Assembly (NCBI GenBank): GCA_025457615.1
Contig: JALOTZ010000020.1
Location: 1-52,653 of the forward strand
Direction of reading: 5' to 3'
Length of the DNA: 52,653 bases
DNA from: Verrucomicrobiota bacterium
GTDB taxonomy: Bacteria > Verrucomicrobiota > Verrucomicrobiia > Limisphaerales > DSYF01
Program-made: the position numbers and the translations under genes
The notes under the pieces: model-generated
What the model was told of the DNA's origin: nothing
What the model saw: only the letters and a program-made list of their open reading frames with translations
Databases searched by the model: none
In this document: piece after piece, positions 42,724 through 51,103 of the stretch
Layout of the letters: every line of letters begins with the position of its first letter
How positions within the stretch are numbered: position 1 is the stretch's first letter

Positions 42724-44106
42724 ATGTTTGAGAAGGTTCTCGTAGCCAATCGCGGCGAAATCGCAGTGCGCGTCATCCGCGCCTGCAAGGAACTCAATAT
42801 CCGCACCGTCGCGGTCTATTCGGATGCCGATGCCAACTCGATGCACGTGCAGTTGGCGGACGAAGCCATCTGCATCGGCAAAGGACCGGCCCCGGAGAGT
42901 TACCTGCGCATCGACCGCATCATCAGCGCCGCGGAAATCGCCGATGTGGACGCGATTCATCCAGGGTACGGGTTCCTGTCCGAGAACGCGCATTTCGCGG
43001 ATGTCTGCGACAGTTGCAACATTCGTTTCATTGGGCCGAGTTCGCGGGCCATGAACGCGATGGGAGACAAGGCGGTCAGCCGGGATCTGGCCAAGAAGGC
43101 CGGGGTGCCCACGCCGCCGGGATCCGAGGGCGTGGTGGACAACGAGAAGGCGGCTCTGGCGGTGGCCAAGAAGATCGGCTACCCGGTGATGATCAAGGCG
43201 GTGGCCGGCGGGGGCGGACGCGGCATGCGGGTGGCTCACAACGACATCTCCCTGGTCAAAGGCTACCATACCGCCCGCACCGAGGCGGAGAAGGCCTTCG
43301 GCAATTCGGGAGTTTACGTCGAGAAGTTCATCGAGAATCCCCACCACATCGAGTTCCAGATTCTGGCGGACAACAAGGGCCACGTGATCCATCTGGGGGA
43401 ACGGGACTGCTCGATCCAGCGCCGCAATCAGAAACTCATCGAGGAAACCCCCTCCCCTCTGATCGAAAACCGGTTCAAGAAACTGCGCGACAAAATCGGG
43501 AAAGCCGCGGTCAGGATCGCCGAGGAAGCCAAATACACCAATGCCGGCACGGTGGAATTCATCGTGGACGACACCGGGAACTTCTACTTCCTTGAGATGA
43601 ACAAACGCATCCAGGTCGAGCACCCCATCACCGAAGAGGTGACCGGCATCGACCTGGTCCGCTACCAGATCATGATCGCGATGGGAGAGCCCCTGAAGCA
43701 TTCGCAAAGCGACATCCGGTTCAAAGGCCACGCCATCCAGTGCCGCATCAACGCCGAAGACCCGTTCAACGACTTCCGTCCCAGCCCCGGACGCATCGAG
43801 ATGTATTACCAACCCGGCGGACGCGGGGTGCGTGTGGACACCCACGCCTACGCCGGCTACACCATCCCGCCGCTGTACGATTCGATGATCGGCAAATTGA
43901 TCACGACTGGCCGCGATCGGCGCGACGCCTTGGACAAAATGCAGCGCGCCCTCAGCGAATACATGATCACCGGGGTCAAAACCACGATCGGCTTCGAACA
44001 GGCGATTCTGCAGGATCCGAATTTCCGCCGTGGCGTGTATTCCACGAATTTCATCGAGCAATTGCTCGGCGGCGCGCGGCGCGAGTTGCTCGAGGAAAAG
44101 GCCTGA
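42724..44106 (+). CDS. accC: Biotin carboxylase subunit of acetyl-CoA carboxylase
   Basis: A 460-residue ATP-grasp enzyme that carboxylates biotin on AccB. Motifs: [18 protein letters not shown] at the start, [17 protein letters not shown], the Gly-rich ATP loop [46 protein letters not shown] and the active-site region [18 protein letters not shown], where family members mostly have NTRIQVEHPVTE. The substitution of Thr by Lys is unusual but outside the direct catalytic residues Arg and Glu. ATG at 42724 is the family start. It is co-transcribed with accB. Confidence 0.97.
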   Translation: MFEKVLVANRGEIAVRVIRACKELNIRTVAVYSDADANSMHVQLADEAICIGKGPAPESYLRIDRIISAAEIADVDAIHPGYGFLSENAHFADVCDSCNIRFIGPSSRAMNAMGDKAVSRDLAKKAGVPTPPGSEGVVDNEKAALAVAKKIGYPVMIKAVAGGGGRGMRVAHNDISLVKGYHTARTEAEKAFGNSGVYVEKFIENPHHIEFQILADNKGHVIHLGERDCSIQRRNQKLIEETPSPLIENRFKKLRDKIGKAAVRIAEEAKYTNAGTVEFIVDDTGNFYFLEMNKRIQVEHPITEEVTGIDLVRYQIMIAMGEPLKHSQSDIRFKGHAIQCRINAEDPFNDFRPSPGRIEMYYQPGGRGVRVDTHAYAGYTIPPLYDSMIGKLITTGRDRRDALDKMQRALSEYMITGVKTTIGFEQAILQDPNFRRGVYSTNFIEQLLGGARRELLEEKA

Positions 44107-44562
44107 GCCTGCCCGCGGGCGCCCTGCCCCTCCCTCCCGGCAACGTCCGCTTCCGCAAGCATGGAGGCTTTCCTTGAGCCAAAGTGAGGAGGCTTTCTGT
44201 TCAACGGCTCTGCGCTCCGGACCTGCTCCCGTCCACCTCTGCGAACGCGAAGCCGGTTCATAGTCCTGAGGCGTGCTCCAAAACAACCCGAGGCTCCCAT
44301 GAGTTTGAACAAGGCATTGAGTTTTGCTGTCAAGTGTAGGAAGCTCGGCCCTCGGAACCATACGGGCGGACGAGCACCTGATAAGCAGGGACCCGGGAGG
44401 TGCTGACCCACACCGTCCGAGTCGAGTTCCAACAGATCAGCAGCCGGACCAGGCTTGATCGGAACCGGGCCTGGAAACAGTCCTGAACGAGGCAGAGAAG
44501 GGCCCCGACCAATCAGAGGGGGATCGTGGTGTCGTTTACGACCACGCACCCAGACGAATGGA
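44107..44562. other. Gene-free stretch upstream of sigma factor gene
   Basis: A 456-bp region with no supported gene. It holds a copy of the dispersed GTGAGGAGGCTTTCT repeat (44184-44198) and presumably the promoter of the sigma factor gene. I see no clear terminator for accC. Confidence 0.45.
44176..44198 (+). repeat. Dispersed short repeat, copy B
   Basis: GAGCC, three variable bases (AAA), then GTGAGGAGGCTTTCT, identical over the last 15 bases with the copy at 27478-27502. Confidence 0.6.
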
Positions 44563-45627
44563 ATGAAACTGAAACGAGCCAGAAAGAGCGCGAGTAAACG
44601 CCCGCCGGCAACCAAGCGGGCGACTCGAAGCCTGAACCGGCGGATCGGCAAACCGAACAGCGCCTCCAAAGCTGCTCACCTCCCCGCCCACAGGGACCAG
44701 ACCCAGTCCCCGGCGCAGGCCGCCCCAACACCCGCTATCCGCCCAGTCGAAGTCCAGCGCGAGGTGTCTTCCGAAAGCGATACCGAGTTCATGCCGCGGG
44801 GGGGCGAAACCGAATCCGCCATCAAGCTTTACCTGCGGGAGATTGGCAAGGTCCCCCTGCTGACCCCCCAGGAGGAGATCAAACTGGCGGCGCGGATCAA
44901 ACGGGGAGACAAGAAGGCCCGGGAACACATGATCAAGGCCAACCTTCGCCTGGTGGTCAAGATCGCGCGGGATTACGAGGGCATCGGCCTTCCGCTTCTG
45001 GACCTGATCAGCGAGGGCAACATCGGCCTGATGAAGGCGGTCGAGCGCTTCGACCCCTCCAAAGGCGGGAAGCTTTCCACCTACGGCTCCTGGTGGATCA
45101 AACAGTCCATCAAACGCGCCCTGGCGAACCAGTCCAAGACCATCCGGTTGCCAGTTCATCTCGTGGATAAGATCTCGAAGATGCGCCGGGCCGCCATGCG
45201 ATTGCAGGAAGAGTTGGGCCGGGAACCGACCGATGAAGAGCTGGCGGGAGACCTGGATCTCTCTCCGGCCCGCATCCGGATGATGCGGCGCGCATCCATC
45301 CGCCCGGCCTCGTTGGACGCACCCATCGGCGACGAGGACTCCAACAATTTTTCGGAGATTGTTCAGGACGAGAACGCCCCCACGCCCTACCAGGACCTGG
45401 AGGAAAAAACGGTTACCAAAATGCTGCGGGAAATGGTGTCCACGCTGGATCCGCGCGAGGAAACCATCCTGCGCTACCGCTTTGGACTGGATGGCGGACC
45501 CGAGCGCACCCTGGAGGAGGTGGGGCAGAAATTCGGCGTGACACGCGAACGCATCCGCCAGATCCAGAACATCGCCCTGCGCAAGATGCGCCGGATGATC
45601 GAGAAACTGGAAGCGACAGGAACCTGA
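44563..45627 (+). CDS. RNA polymerase sigma-70 factor (RpoD/SigA-like)
   Basis: A 354-residue sigma factor. Residues 1-75 are basic and low in complexity (MKLKRARKSASKRPPATKRA). Region 1.2 (SAIKLYLREIGKVPLLTPQE), region 2 (ANLRLVVKIARDYEGIGLPL, then LDLISEGNIGLMKAVERFD, KLSTYGSWWIKQSIKRAL), region 3 (IRLPVHLVDKISKMRRA) and region 4 with its HTH (TLEEVGQKFGVTRERIRQIQ) are present. Region 1.1 is absent. It could be the primary sigma factor of this organism or a group 2 relative; the region 2.4 sequence KLSTYGSWWIKQ differs from KFSTYATWWIRQ of typical RpoD, so I leave the symbol open. The gene is followed after 4 bp by apt. Confidence 0.92.
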   Translation: MKLKRARKSASKRPPATKRATRSLNRRIGKPNSASKAAHLPAHRDQTQSPAQAAPTPAIRPVEVQREVSSESDTEFMPRGGETESAIKLYLREIGKVPLLTPQEEIKLAARIKRGDKKAREHMIKANLRLVVKIARDYEGIGLPLLDLISEGNIGLMKAVERFDPSKGGKLSTYGSWWIKQSIKRALANQSKTIRLPVHLVDKISKMRRAAMRLQEELGREPTDEELAGDLDLSPARIRMMRRASIRPASLDAPIGDEDSNNFSEIVQDENAPTPYQDLEEKTVTKMLREMVSTLDPREETILRYRFGLDGGPERTLEEVGQKFGVTRERIRQIQNIALRKMRRMIEKLEATGT

Positions 45628-45631
45628 CGAC

Positions 45632-46177
45632 ATGCATCGCGTGAATCCCAAGGCGCCCTCGGTCAAGGAGATCGAGAAGGCAATTCGCAACATTCCGGAC
45701 TTCCCCAAGGCCGGCATCCAGTTCAAGGACATCACACCGGTGTTGGCGGATGCGCGGCTGTTCTCTGGAGCCATCGATCTGCTGATCGCGGGAGTCAAGC
45801 CCGGCGGCGTGGATGCGGTGGTGGGCATCGACGCGCGGGGTTTCATTCTGGCCGCCGCCGCCGCCCTGAAACTGGGGGCCGGCTTTGTCCCGATCCGGAA
45901 AAAGGGCAAGCTCCCCTACCACACCCACGAACAGGACTACGCTCTCGAATACGGAACGTCCACGGTCGCGCTGCATGTGGATGCGCTGCATCCAGGCAGC
46001 CGCGTGCTGTTGGTGGACGACCTGCTGGCCACCGGCGGCACCGCCTCGGCCGCCGCCGCCCTGCTCCGCAAGCTGGGCGCGGAAATCCTCGAGGCTTCCT
46101 TCCTGATCGAGTTGAGCTTCCTCAACGGACGGCAGAAGCTCCAAGGACACCCCATTCGATCATTGGTGGTGTATTGA
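45632..46177 (+). CDS. apt: Adenine phosphoribosyltransferase
   Basis: A 181-residue salvage enzyme that makes AMP from adenine and PRPP. Family features: IRNIPDFPKAGIQFKDITPV at the N-terminus, GIDARGFILAAAAAL, FVPIRKKGKLPY and the PRPP-binding loop VLLVDDLLATGGTA. ATG at 45632 lies only 4 bp after the sigma-factor stop, so both are likely on the same transcript. Length and motifs are normal. Confidence 0.96.
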   Translation: MHRVNPKAPSVKEIEKAIRNIPDFPKAGIQFKDITPVLADARLFSGAIDLLIAGVKPGGVDAVVGIDARGFILAAAAALKLGAGFVPIRKKGKLPYHTHEQDYALEYGTSTVALHVDALHPGSRVLLVDDLLATGGTASAAAALLRKLGAEILEASFLIELSFLNGRQKLQGHPIRSLVVY

Positions 46178-46278
46178 GCAGAATCCAGAAGGCACAAAAC
46201 GAGTGGTGGCGAGGCTCTGAAATCGAACCCCTGATCAGCTTTGGGCTTGCTTCGAACCGGGCCTGCCTAGAATGACGC

Positions 46279-48444
46279 ATGCACTGGTTGCAACAGGTGG
46301 ATACTGCCCTGTTCCGCTTCCTCAACCAAACCCTGGCCAACCCGGTCCTGGATTGGCTCATGCCGTGGGCCAGCGGCAACGACCTCTTCGGACCGGCGGT
46401 CGTCATGCTTGGAATCGGGTTGCTGTGGAAAGGGGGGACGCGTGGCCGGCTGTTTGTGCTGACCTTGCTGCTGGCCTTGCTGGTGACCGATCCCTTGGTC
46501 GTCAACAACCTCAAGAAGCTCGTGGACCGGGATCGTCCGTTTCTGGTCCTCGAACAAGTGCGCTGCCTGGCGGGCAAAGGCGGAAGCGGCAGTTTCCCGA
46601 GCGCCCACGCCGCGAACTGGTTTGCAGCTGCGGCCGTAGCCCTCCTCTACTATCGGCGCAGTTGGCGGTTCATGGTTCCGTTGGCCGGCGTGGTCGCCTT
46701 GTCCCGCGTGTACAATGGGGTCCATTTCCCCTCGGACGTTTTGGCGGGTGCCCTGATCGGTGCGGGCTCGGGCTTCGGCACCGTCTGGCTGATGCATACC
46801 ACCTGGGGGACGCTTGGCCGACACTGGTTCCCGCTGTGGTGGCAGCAACTCCCTTCCTTGCTGCTTCACGGGGCCAAGACCCCATCCCCGGCAAGGATGG
46901 AAAGCTTGGAAGCGCTTCGATCGAAGCAATGGTTCCGGCTGGGCTGCTTGTTGATCGGCGCGACGCTCCTGGCAAGACTGGCTTACATCGCCAGCGGCAC
47001 CATCGAACTTTCAGAGGACGAAGCCTATTACTGGCTGTGGTCCAAGGAACCGGCCTTGAGCTACTACAGCAAGCCGCCCTTGGTGGCCTACACCATCGCG
47101 GTGGGGACGTCCGTCTGGGGCGATACCGAGCTCGGAATCCGGTTCTTTTCACCCGTGATTGCCGCAGGGATCGGCTTGCTGCTCTTGAGGTTCTTCAGCC
47201 GCGAGTTCAGTGCCCGGGCCGGCGTGATGCTGATTCTCATGCTGTTGGCCGTCCCGCTGCTGGGGGTTGGCTCCATCCTCATGACCATTGATCCACTCTC
47301 GGTGACGTTCTGGACCGCGGCCATGCTGGCCGGATGGCGCGCCATCCAACCCCGGGTGGCTCTCAAGGAATGGATGTGGGTTGGCCTTTGGATGGGATTA
47401 GGGCTGTTCTCGAAGTACGTCGCCTTCCTGCAATGGCTCTGTTGGGCGGCGGTGTTCATCTTCATGCGGGATTCCCGGGCACACCTCAGGCGGGCCGGCC
47501 CCTACGTGGCCATCCTGATCCAAGCGCTATTCCTGGTGCCCGTGCTGGTTTGGAATCAGCAGCACGATTGGATTACTGTGACCCATGTTTCCGAAAGCAC
47601 TCAGGTGGCATCCCAATGGAAACCCAGCCTGCGCTACCTGAACGACTTCTTCTTCAGTGAACTGGCTCTGCTGAACCCCTTCTGGTTCATCGCCGCCTGG
47701 GGGGCGGGCCTCGGCCTGTGGCTCCGCCCGTCACGCGACCCGCGTCAGGTCTATTTTTTCTGCATGGGCGCCCCACTGTTTCTGGCGCTGCTTTTGTATT
47801 CGCTCAAGGCCCGCATCCTGCCCAACTGGGTGGCGCCCTCCATCGTGCCGCTCCTCGTGCTGACGGTGTCCTTCTGGCGCCCACGCTGGGCGGAAGGATC
47901 AAAGCTCGTCCGTGGTTGGGGCACGGCAGGGATCCTGTTCGGACTGGTGATGGTCTTGATCTTGCACAACACGGATCTGATCGAGCGGATCACGGGCAAG
48001 CCGCTGCTGCCAAGGCTCGATCCGTTGCGCCGGGTGCGCGCTTGGGAAACCACGGCCCAGGCGGTGGGCCAGGCGCGGGAGACGCTGCTCCAGGAGGGCA
48101 AGCCCGTCTTCATCATCGGGCATCACTACGGCCTCACCAGCCAGTTGAGCTTTTACCTGCCCGAATCGCGGGCGGCACTCGAAGCCGGCTCGCGGCTGGT
48201 CTATTGTCTGTCCACGGACAAGCCGGAGAACCAATTCTTCTTCTGGCCGGGCTACGAGTCCCGAACTGGCGAGAACGCCCTGTTCGTGGTCGATTTCAGC
48301 CCCAAGAACCCGCAACCCGTCCAACCGCCCGCAACCTTGGTGAGCGCCTTCGACTCCATCCGCGACCTCGGGATGCAACCCATCCTTTACGAGGGCCGCG
48401 AGTTGCGCTGGATTCAACTGTTTGAGTGCCGTGGTCTTCACTGA
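46279..48444 (+). CDS. PAP2 phosphatase fused to ArnT-like glycosyltransferase
   Basis: A 721-residue membrane fusion protein. The first 190 residues form a PAP2-type lipid phosphatase with its three motifs: KKLVDRDRP, GSFPSAHA and SRVYNGVHFPSDV. The remaining part is a GT39/GT83-type (ArnT/PMT_2) glycosyltransferase with the catalytic Asp/Glu pair in LSEDEAYYWLWSKEPALSYY, KPPLVAYTIA and about ten membrane helices, ending in a soluble periplasmic domain. PAP2 enzymes remove phosphate from lipid carriers; ArnT enzymes transfer sugars from polyprenyl phosphate to lipid A or other acceptors. The fusion suggests coupled dephosphorylation and glycosylation at the periplasmic membrane face. The following gene overlaps its end by 23 bp. 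Confidence 0.88.
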   Translation: MHWLQQVDTALFRFLNQTLANPVLDWLMPWASGNDLFGPAVVMLGIGLLWKGGTRGRLFVLTLLLALLVTDPLVVNNLKKLVDRDRPFLVLEQVRCLAGKGGSGSFPSAHAANWFAAAAVALLYYRRSWRFMVPLAGVVALSRVYNGVHFPSDVLAGALIGAGSGFGTVWLMHTTWGTLGRHWFPLWWQQLPSLLLHGAKTPSPARMESLEALRSKQWFRLGCLLIGATLLARLAYIASGTIELSEDEAYYWLWSKEPALSYYSKPPLVAYTIAVGTSVWGDTELGIRFFSPVIAAGIGLLLLRFFSREFSARAGVMLILMLLAVPLLGVGSILMTIDPLSVTFWTAAMLAGWRAIQPRVALKEWMWVGLWMGLGLFSKYVAFLQWLCWAAVFIFMRDSRAHLRRAGPYVAILIQALFLVPVLVWNQQHDWITVTHVSESTQVASQWKPSLRYLNDFFFSELALLNPFWFIAAWGAGLGLWLRPSRDPRQVYFFCMGAPLFLALLLYSLKARILPNWVAPSIVPLLVLTVSFWRPRWAEGSKLVRGWGTAGILFGLVMVLILHNTDLIERITGKPLLPRLDPLRRVRAWETTAQAVGQARETLLQEGKPVFIIGHHYGLTSQLSFYLPESRAALEAGSRLVYCLSTDKPENQFFFWPGYESRTGENALFVVDFSPKNPQPVQPPATLVSAFDSIRDLGMQPILYEGRELRWIQLFECRGLH

Positions 48445-49327
48445 ACCAACCGGAATCCGCCAGCGAAATTTCAAGGTGCGCGATTACCACCTCGCCGCCA
48501 CGCTCGATTCCGGTCAGGCCTTCCGCTGGAACCCCCAGGGGACAACCTGGACAGGAGTCATCGGTCACCGATGGGTTCGCCTGACGCCGACCGGAGCCTT
48601 CATCCTGGCCGAGTCGTCATCGGAACCGGGGGACTGGCACTGGCTGGAGGAGTATCTGCAGACCCGGGTGGACTTGGATTTCGTCCTTCAACAACTGCCC
48701 TCCGATCCCGTACTCCAGCAGGCGCTGCGAACGCATCGAGGCCTGCGGTTGCTGCGGCAGGATCCCTGGGAATGCCTGGCCAGCTTCATCCTCTCCTCCA
48801 CCAAACAGATCACTCAGATCAAACAAATCGTGGAACGCCTTTGCCGCCGTTACGGAGTTCCGGTCCGGACACCCGCACGAGAAGCGGTCATCCACGCATT
48901 CCCCGGTCCGGATCGGCTGGCCACCCTGAGCGAGCCTGATCTGCGGGCTCTCGGCATGGGATTTCGTGCCCCCTACCTCCTAGAAGCGGCCCGGCGCGTG
49001 GCCGCGGGGCGGCTGGATTTCGATCAATTGAGGCAGGTTTCCCTGGACGAAGCGCGTGCCGTGCTGATGGATCTGCCGGGTGTGGGACGCAAGATTGCCG
49101 ACTGCGTGCTGCTGTTTGCGCTCGGATTCAACCAAGCCTTCCCGGTCGATGTGTGGGTCCTGCGCGCGCTGCGCTCAGCCTGGTTTCAGAATCGGCCGGT
49201 GCCCCTGTCGCAGGTGGTCAGGTTCGCGGAATCTCACTTTGGAGCTCAAGGAGGTTACGCGCAACAGTACCTTTTTCACCACATGAGAACCCAGCCGGCC
49301 GTCCAACGATTTGGTTCCCTCACATGA
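48422..49327 (+). CDS. OGG1-like 8-oxoguanine DNA glycosylase/AP lyase
   Basis: A 301-residue base-excision repair enzyme. The N-terminal domain starts NFKVRDYHLAATLDSGQAFR, as in OGG1 proteins. The HhH-GPD part has LRLLRQDPWECLASFILSST, KQITQIKQIVERLC, and the hairpin LMDLPGVGRKIADCVLLFAL with the catalytic Lys, followed by the catalytic Asp in FPVDVWVLRAL. It removes oxidised guanine and nicks the strand. The start is TTG at 48422, overlapping the upstream fusion gene by 23 bp; GTG at 48431 is an alternative. Its stop overlaps the comB ATG by 4 bp. Confidence 0.93.
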   Translation: MSAVVFTEPTGIRQRNFKVRDYHLAATLDSGQAFRWNPQGTTWTGVIGHRWVRLTPTGAFILAESSSEPGDWHWLEEYLQTRVDLDFVLQQLPSDPVLQQALRTHRGLRLLRQDPWECLASFILSSTKQITQIKQIVERLCRRYGVPVRTPAREAVIHAFPGPDRLATLSEPDLRALGMGFRAPYLLEAARRVAAGRLDFDQLRQVSLDEARAVLMDLPGVGRKIADCVLLFALGFNQAFPVDVWVLRALRSAWFQNRPVPLSQVVRFAESHFGAQGGYAQQYLFHHMRTQPAVQRFGSLT

Positions 49328-50091
49328 ACATCCCCATCGAGTTGATCCTGACCCCGTCCGAACTGGAGTTCGTGGCGCGTCGTGATCTCTCCCGAACCAT
49401 CTGTGTGGTTTTCGATGTGCTTCGCGCCACCAGCACCATCGCCATCGCGCTGCACCACGGAGCCCGCGAGATCGTCGTCGTGGGCGAAATCCAGGAGGCC
49501 CTGGCCCTGCGCGCCCACCATCCGGACTGGCTGCTGGCTGGAGAACGCGGCGGTCGACGCATCCTGGCTGCACACACGGGTTCGCTCGACTTTGATCTGG
49601 GCAATTCGCCCCGCGAGTTCACGCGGGAGAGGGTCTTGAATCGCACGCTCGTGATGACCACCACCAACGGCACGCGCGCCCTGCAAGGCTGCCGCAACGC
49701 CGGCATGGTTCTGGCCGCTTCGTTCCTCAACCTGAACGCCACAGCGAAAGCGCTCTCGGCATCTGCCACCGACCGTGTGATCTTGGTCTGCGCCGGCACC
49801 GGCGAACAGTCCGCCGACGAGGACACCATGGGCGCCGGTGCGCTGCTCAGCCTGCTGGATCCGTTCCGCTTCGAAACCGCAACGGAGGCATGCCGGATGG
49901 CCAGCGGGTTGTATGCAGACGCGGCCGGAGACCTGGTGGCAGCCTGGGCCAAGTCGATCAACGGCCAACGTCTGAACGCCGATCCCGAATTGCGTCCGGA
50001 CGTCGCATTCTGCGCACAACGCGACATCATCCCGTATCCCGTGCAGGTGACCAAAAACCTCGCGCGATTTATCCGTCCCCAACCCGCTTAA
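49324..50091 (+). CDS. comB: 2-phosphosulfolactate phosphatase-like protein (ComB family)
   Basis: A 255-residue ComB-family protein. In methanogens ComB hydrolyses 2-phosphosulfolactate in coenzyme M synthesis; in bacteria the physiological substrate is often uncertain. Recognised stretches are CVVFDVLRATSTIAIALHHG, LLAGERGGRRI, FDLGNSPREFT, LVMTTTNGTRAL and ILVCAGTGEQSADEDTMGAG. The ATG at 49324 forms an ATGA overlap with the stop of the glycosylase gene. No other coenzyme M or sulfolactate genes are present in this window, so the pathway assignment is open. Confidence 0.9.
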   Translation: MNIPIELILTPSELEFVARRDLSRTICVVFDVLRATSTIAIALHHGAREIVVVGEIQEALALRAHHPDWLLAGERGGRRILAAHTGSLDFDLGNSPREFTRERVLNRTLVMTTTNGTRALQGCRNAGMVLAASFLNLNATAKALSASATDRVILVCAGTGEQSADEDTMGAGALLSLLDPFRFETATEACRMASGLYADAAGDLVAAWAKSINGQRLNADPELRPDVAFCAQRDIIPYPVQVTKNLARFIRPQPA

Positions 50092-50098
50092 CCTTCCC

Positions 50099-50704
50099 AT
50101 GGAGCAAACCTTTCGACCGGACAACGCTGCGCGCTTCCGGGCCGCCCTCGAGAAGTTCGACGAGACGAACGCCCAGGATCCCCATCTGGAACTGGTCGGG
50201 GGTGAACGTCGTCCACGTGAGTTGGTCCATGCCGAACGGCTGACGGAATGGGTGCTCCGGCTCAATCCCAACGCCTCCGAGGCCTTGCGATTAGCAGCGC
50301 GCTGCCAGCATCTGCGGCGCTGGGAAATCCCGCGGCAGTCTTACGCGATGACCCGGGAGGGCTACCTGGAATGGCGAGAGGCCCTCAAGCGCATGCACGC
50401 CGACTTGTCCGGAGCCATCTTGCGCAACCTGAGCTACCCAGAGCCAACCATCGACCGGGTCCAGTCGCTCAATCTCAAGCGCAACCTCAAGCAGGATCCG
50501 GAATGCCAGACGCTGGAGGACGCCCTCTGCCTGGTATTCCTCGAACACCAGCTGCCCGAGCTGGCCGCCAAGACCCCGGACGACAAAGTGATCACCGCTC
50601 TCAAGAAATCCTGGGCCAAGATGAGCCCTCAGGGCCGCGAGGCCGCCCTGGCGCTGCGATATGGCGAACGCGAGCAGAACCTGCTGCGGGCCGCCCTTGC
50701 CTGA
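50099..50704 (+). CDS. DUF4202 family protein
   Basis: A 201-residue soluble, mainly helical protein of the DUF4202 family, function unknown. Features: AALEKFDETNAQDPHLE near the N-terminus, ELVHAERLTEWVLRLNPNAS, AARCQHLRRWEIPRQSYAMT and a C-terminal segment with LEDALCLVFLEHQLPELAAK and DDKVITALKKSWAKMS. The conserved His and Glu residues recall HD-domain-like metal proteins, but this is only an impression. It follows comB by 7 bp and ends the operon that starts at 46279. Confidence 0.85.
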   Translation: MEQTFRPDNAARFRAALEKFDETNAQDPHLELVGGERRPRELVHAERLTEWVLRLNPNASEALRLAARCQHLRRWEIPRQSYAMTREGYLEWREALKRMHADLSGAILRNLSYPEPTIDRVQSLNLKRNLKQDPECQTLEDALCLVFLEHQLPELAAKTPDDKVITALKKSWAKMSPQGREAALALRYGEREQNLLRAALA

Positions 50705-50721
50705 GCCGGCGAAATCGGTAC

Positions 50722-50776
50722 AAAAAAATGCAGCCTCGAAGACTCTCACCCAGGTTTATCTATCTTCGAGACTGCA
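50722..50776 (-). terminator. Rho-independent terminator for minus-strand transcripts
   Basis: TGCAGTCTCGAAGA and TCTTCGAGGCTGCA (read on the minus strand) form a 14-position stem with one mismatch and a 20-nt loop, followed by seven T. It lies 150 bp downstream of tRNA-Ser and should end its transcript; it also faces the end of the DUF4202 gene. Confidence 0.8.
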
Positions 50777-50925
50777 GGTCGCCAGAACGGCTGGCAACCA
50801 AAGCAGAATAGACGGCATGACCGCAACTGCCAAAGCCTATGAACGCGGATTATGATGCGGAATTTGTACGGACGGAGCGTTCGGACTTTGCCGGGTTGCG
50901 GCGCGCGTCATCCTGTCAAAGAACG

Positions 50926-51017
50926 TGGCGGAGAGAGGGGGATTCGAACCCCCGATACGGGGTTAACCGTATAAAGGTTTAGCAAACCTTCGCCTTCAGC
51001 CACTCGGCCATCTCTCC
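50926..51017 (-). tRNA. tRNA-Ser (GCT)
   Basis: A 92-nt class II tRNA on the minus strand with acceptor stem GGAGAGA/TCTCTCC, discriminator G, encoded CCA, anticodon loop TTGCTAA (anticodon GCT, reads AGC/AGU) and a long variable arm (TACGG/CCGTA). All arms pair well. Confidence 0.96.
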
Positions 51018-51103
51018 AAATCAACTTTCTTGGCTCGCCCACGGCGTCCACCTCGCGTGCTTGACACAAGGTCCGAGACAATGAAACAGGCTGGAGTTCT
51101 TGA

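Noticed and set aside
44107-44562. Riboswitch or small gene before the sigma factor
   Set aside because: No known riboswitch core and no codon-like reading frame; only a short dispersed repeat is evident.
50722-51103. Integrated prophage or genomic island at tRNA-Ser
   Set aside because: No integrase, no duplicated tRNA end and no phage genes are visible; only the odd end of one gene hints at recombination.
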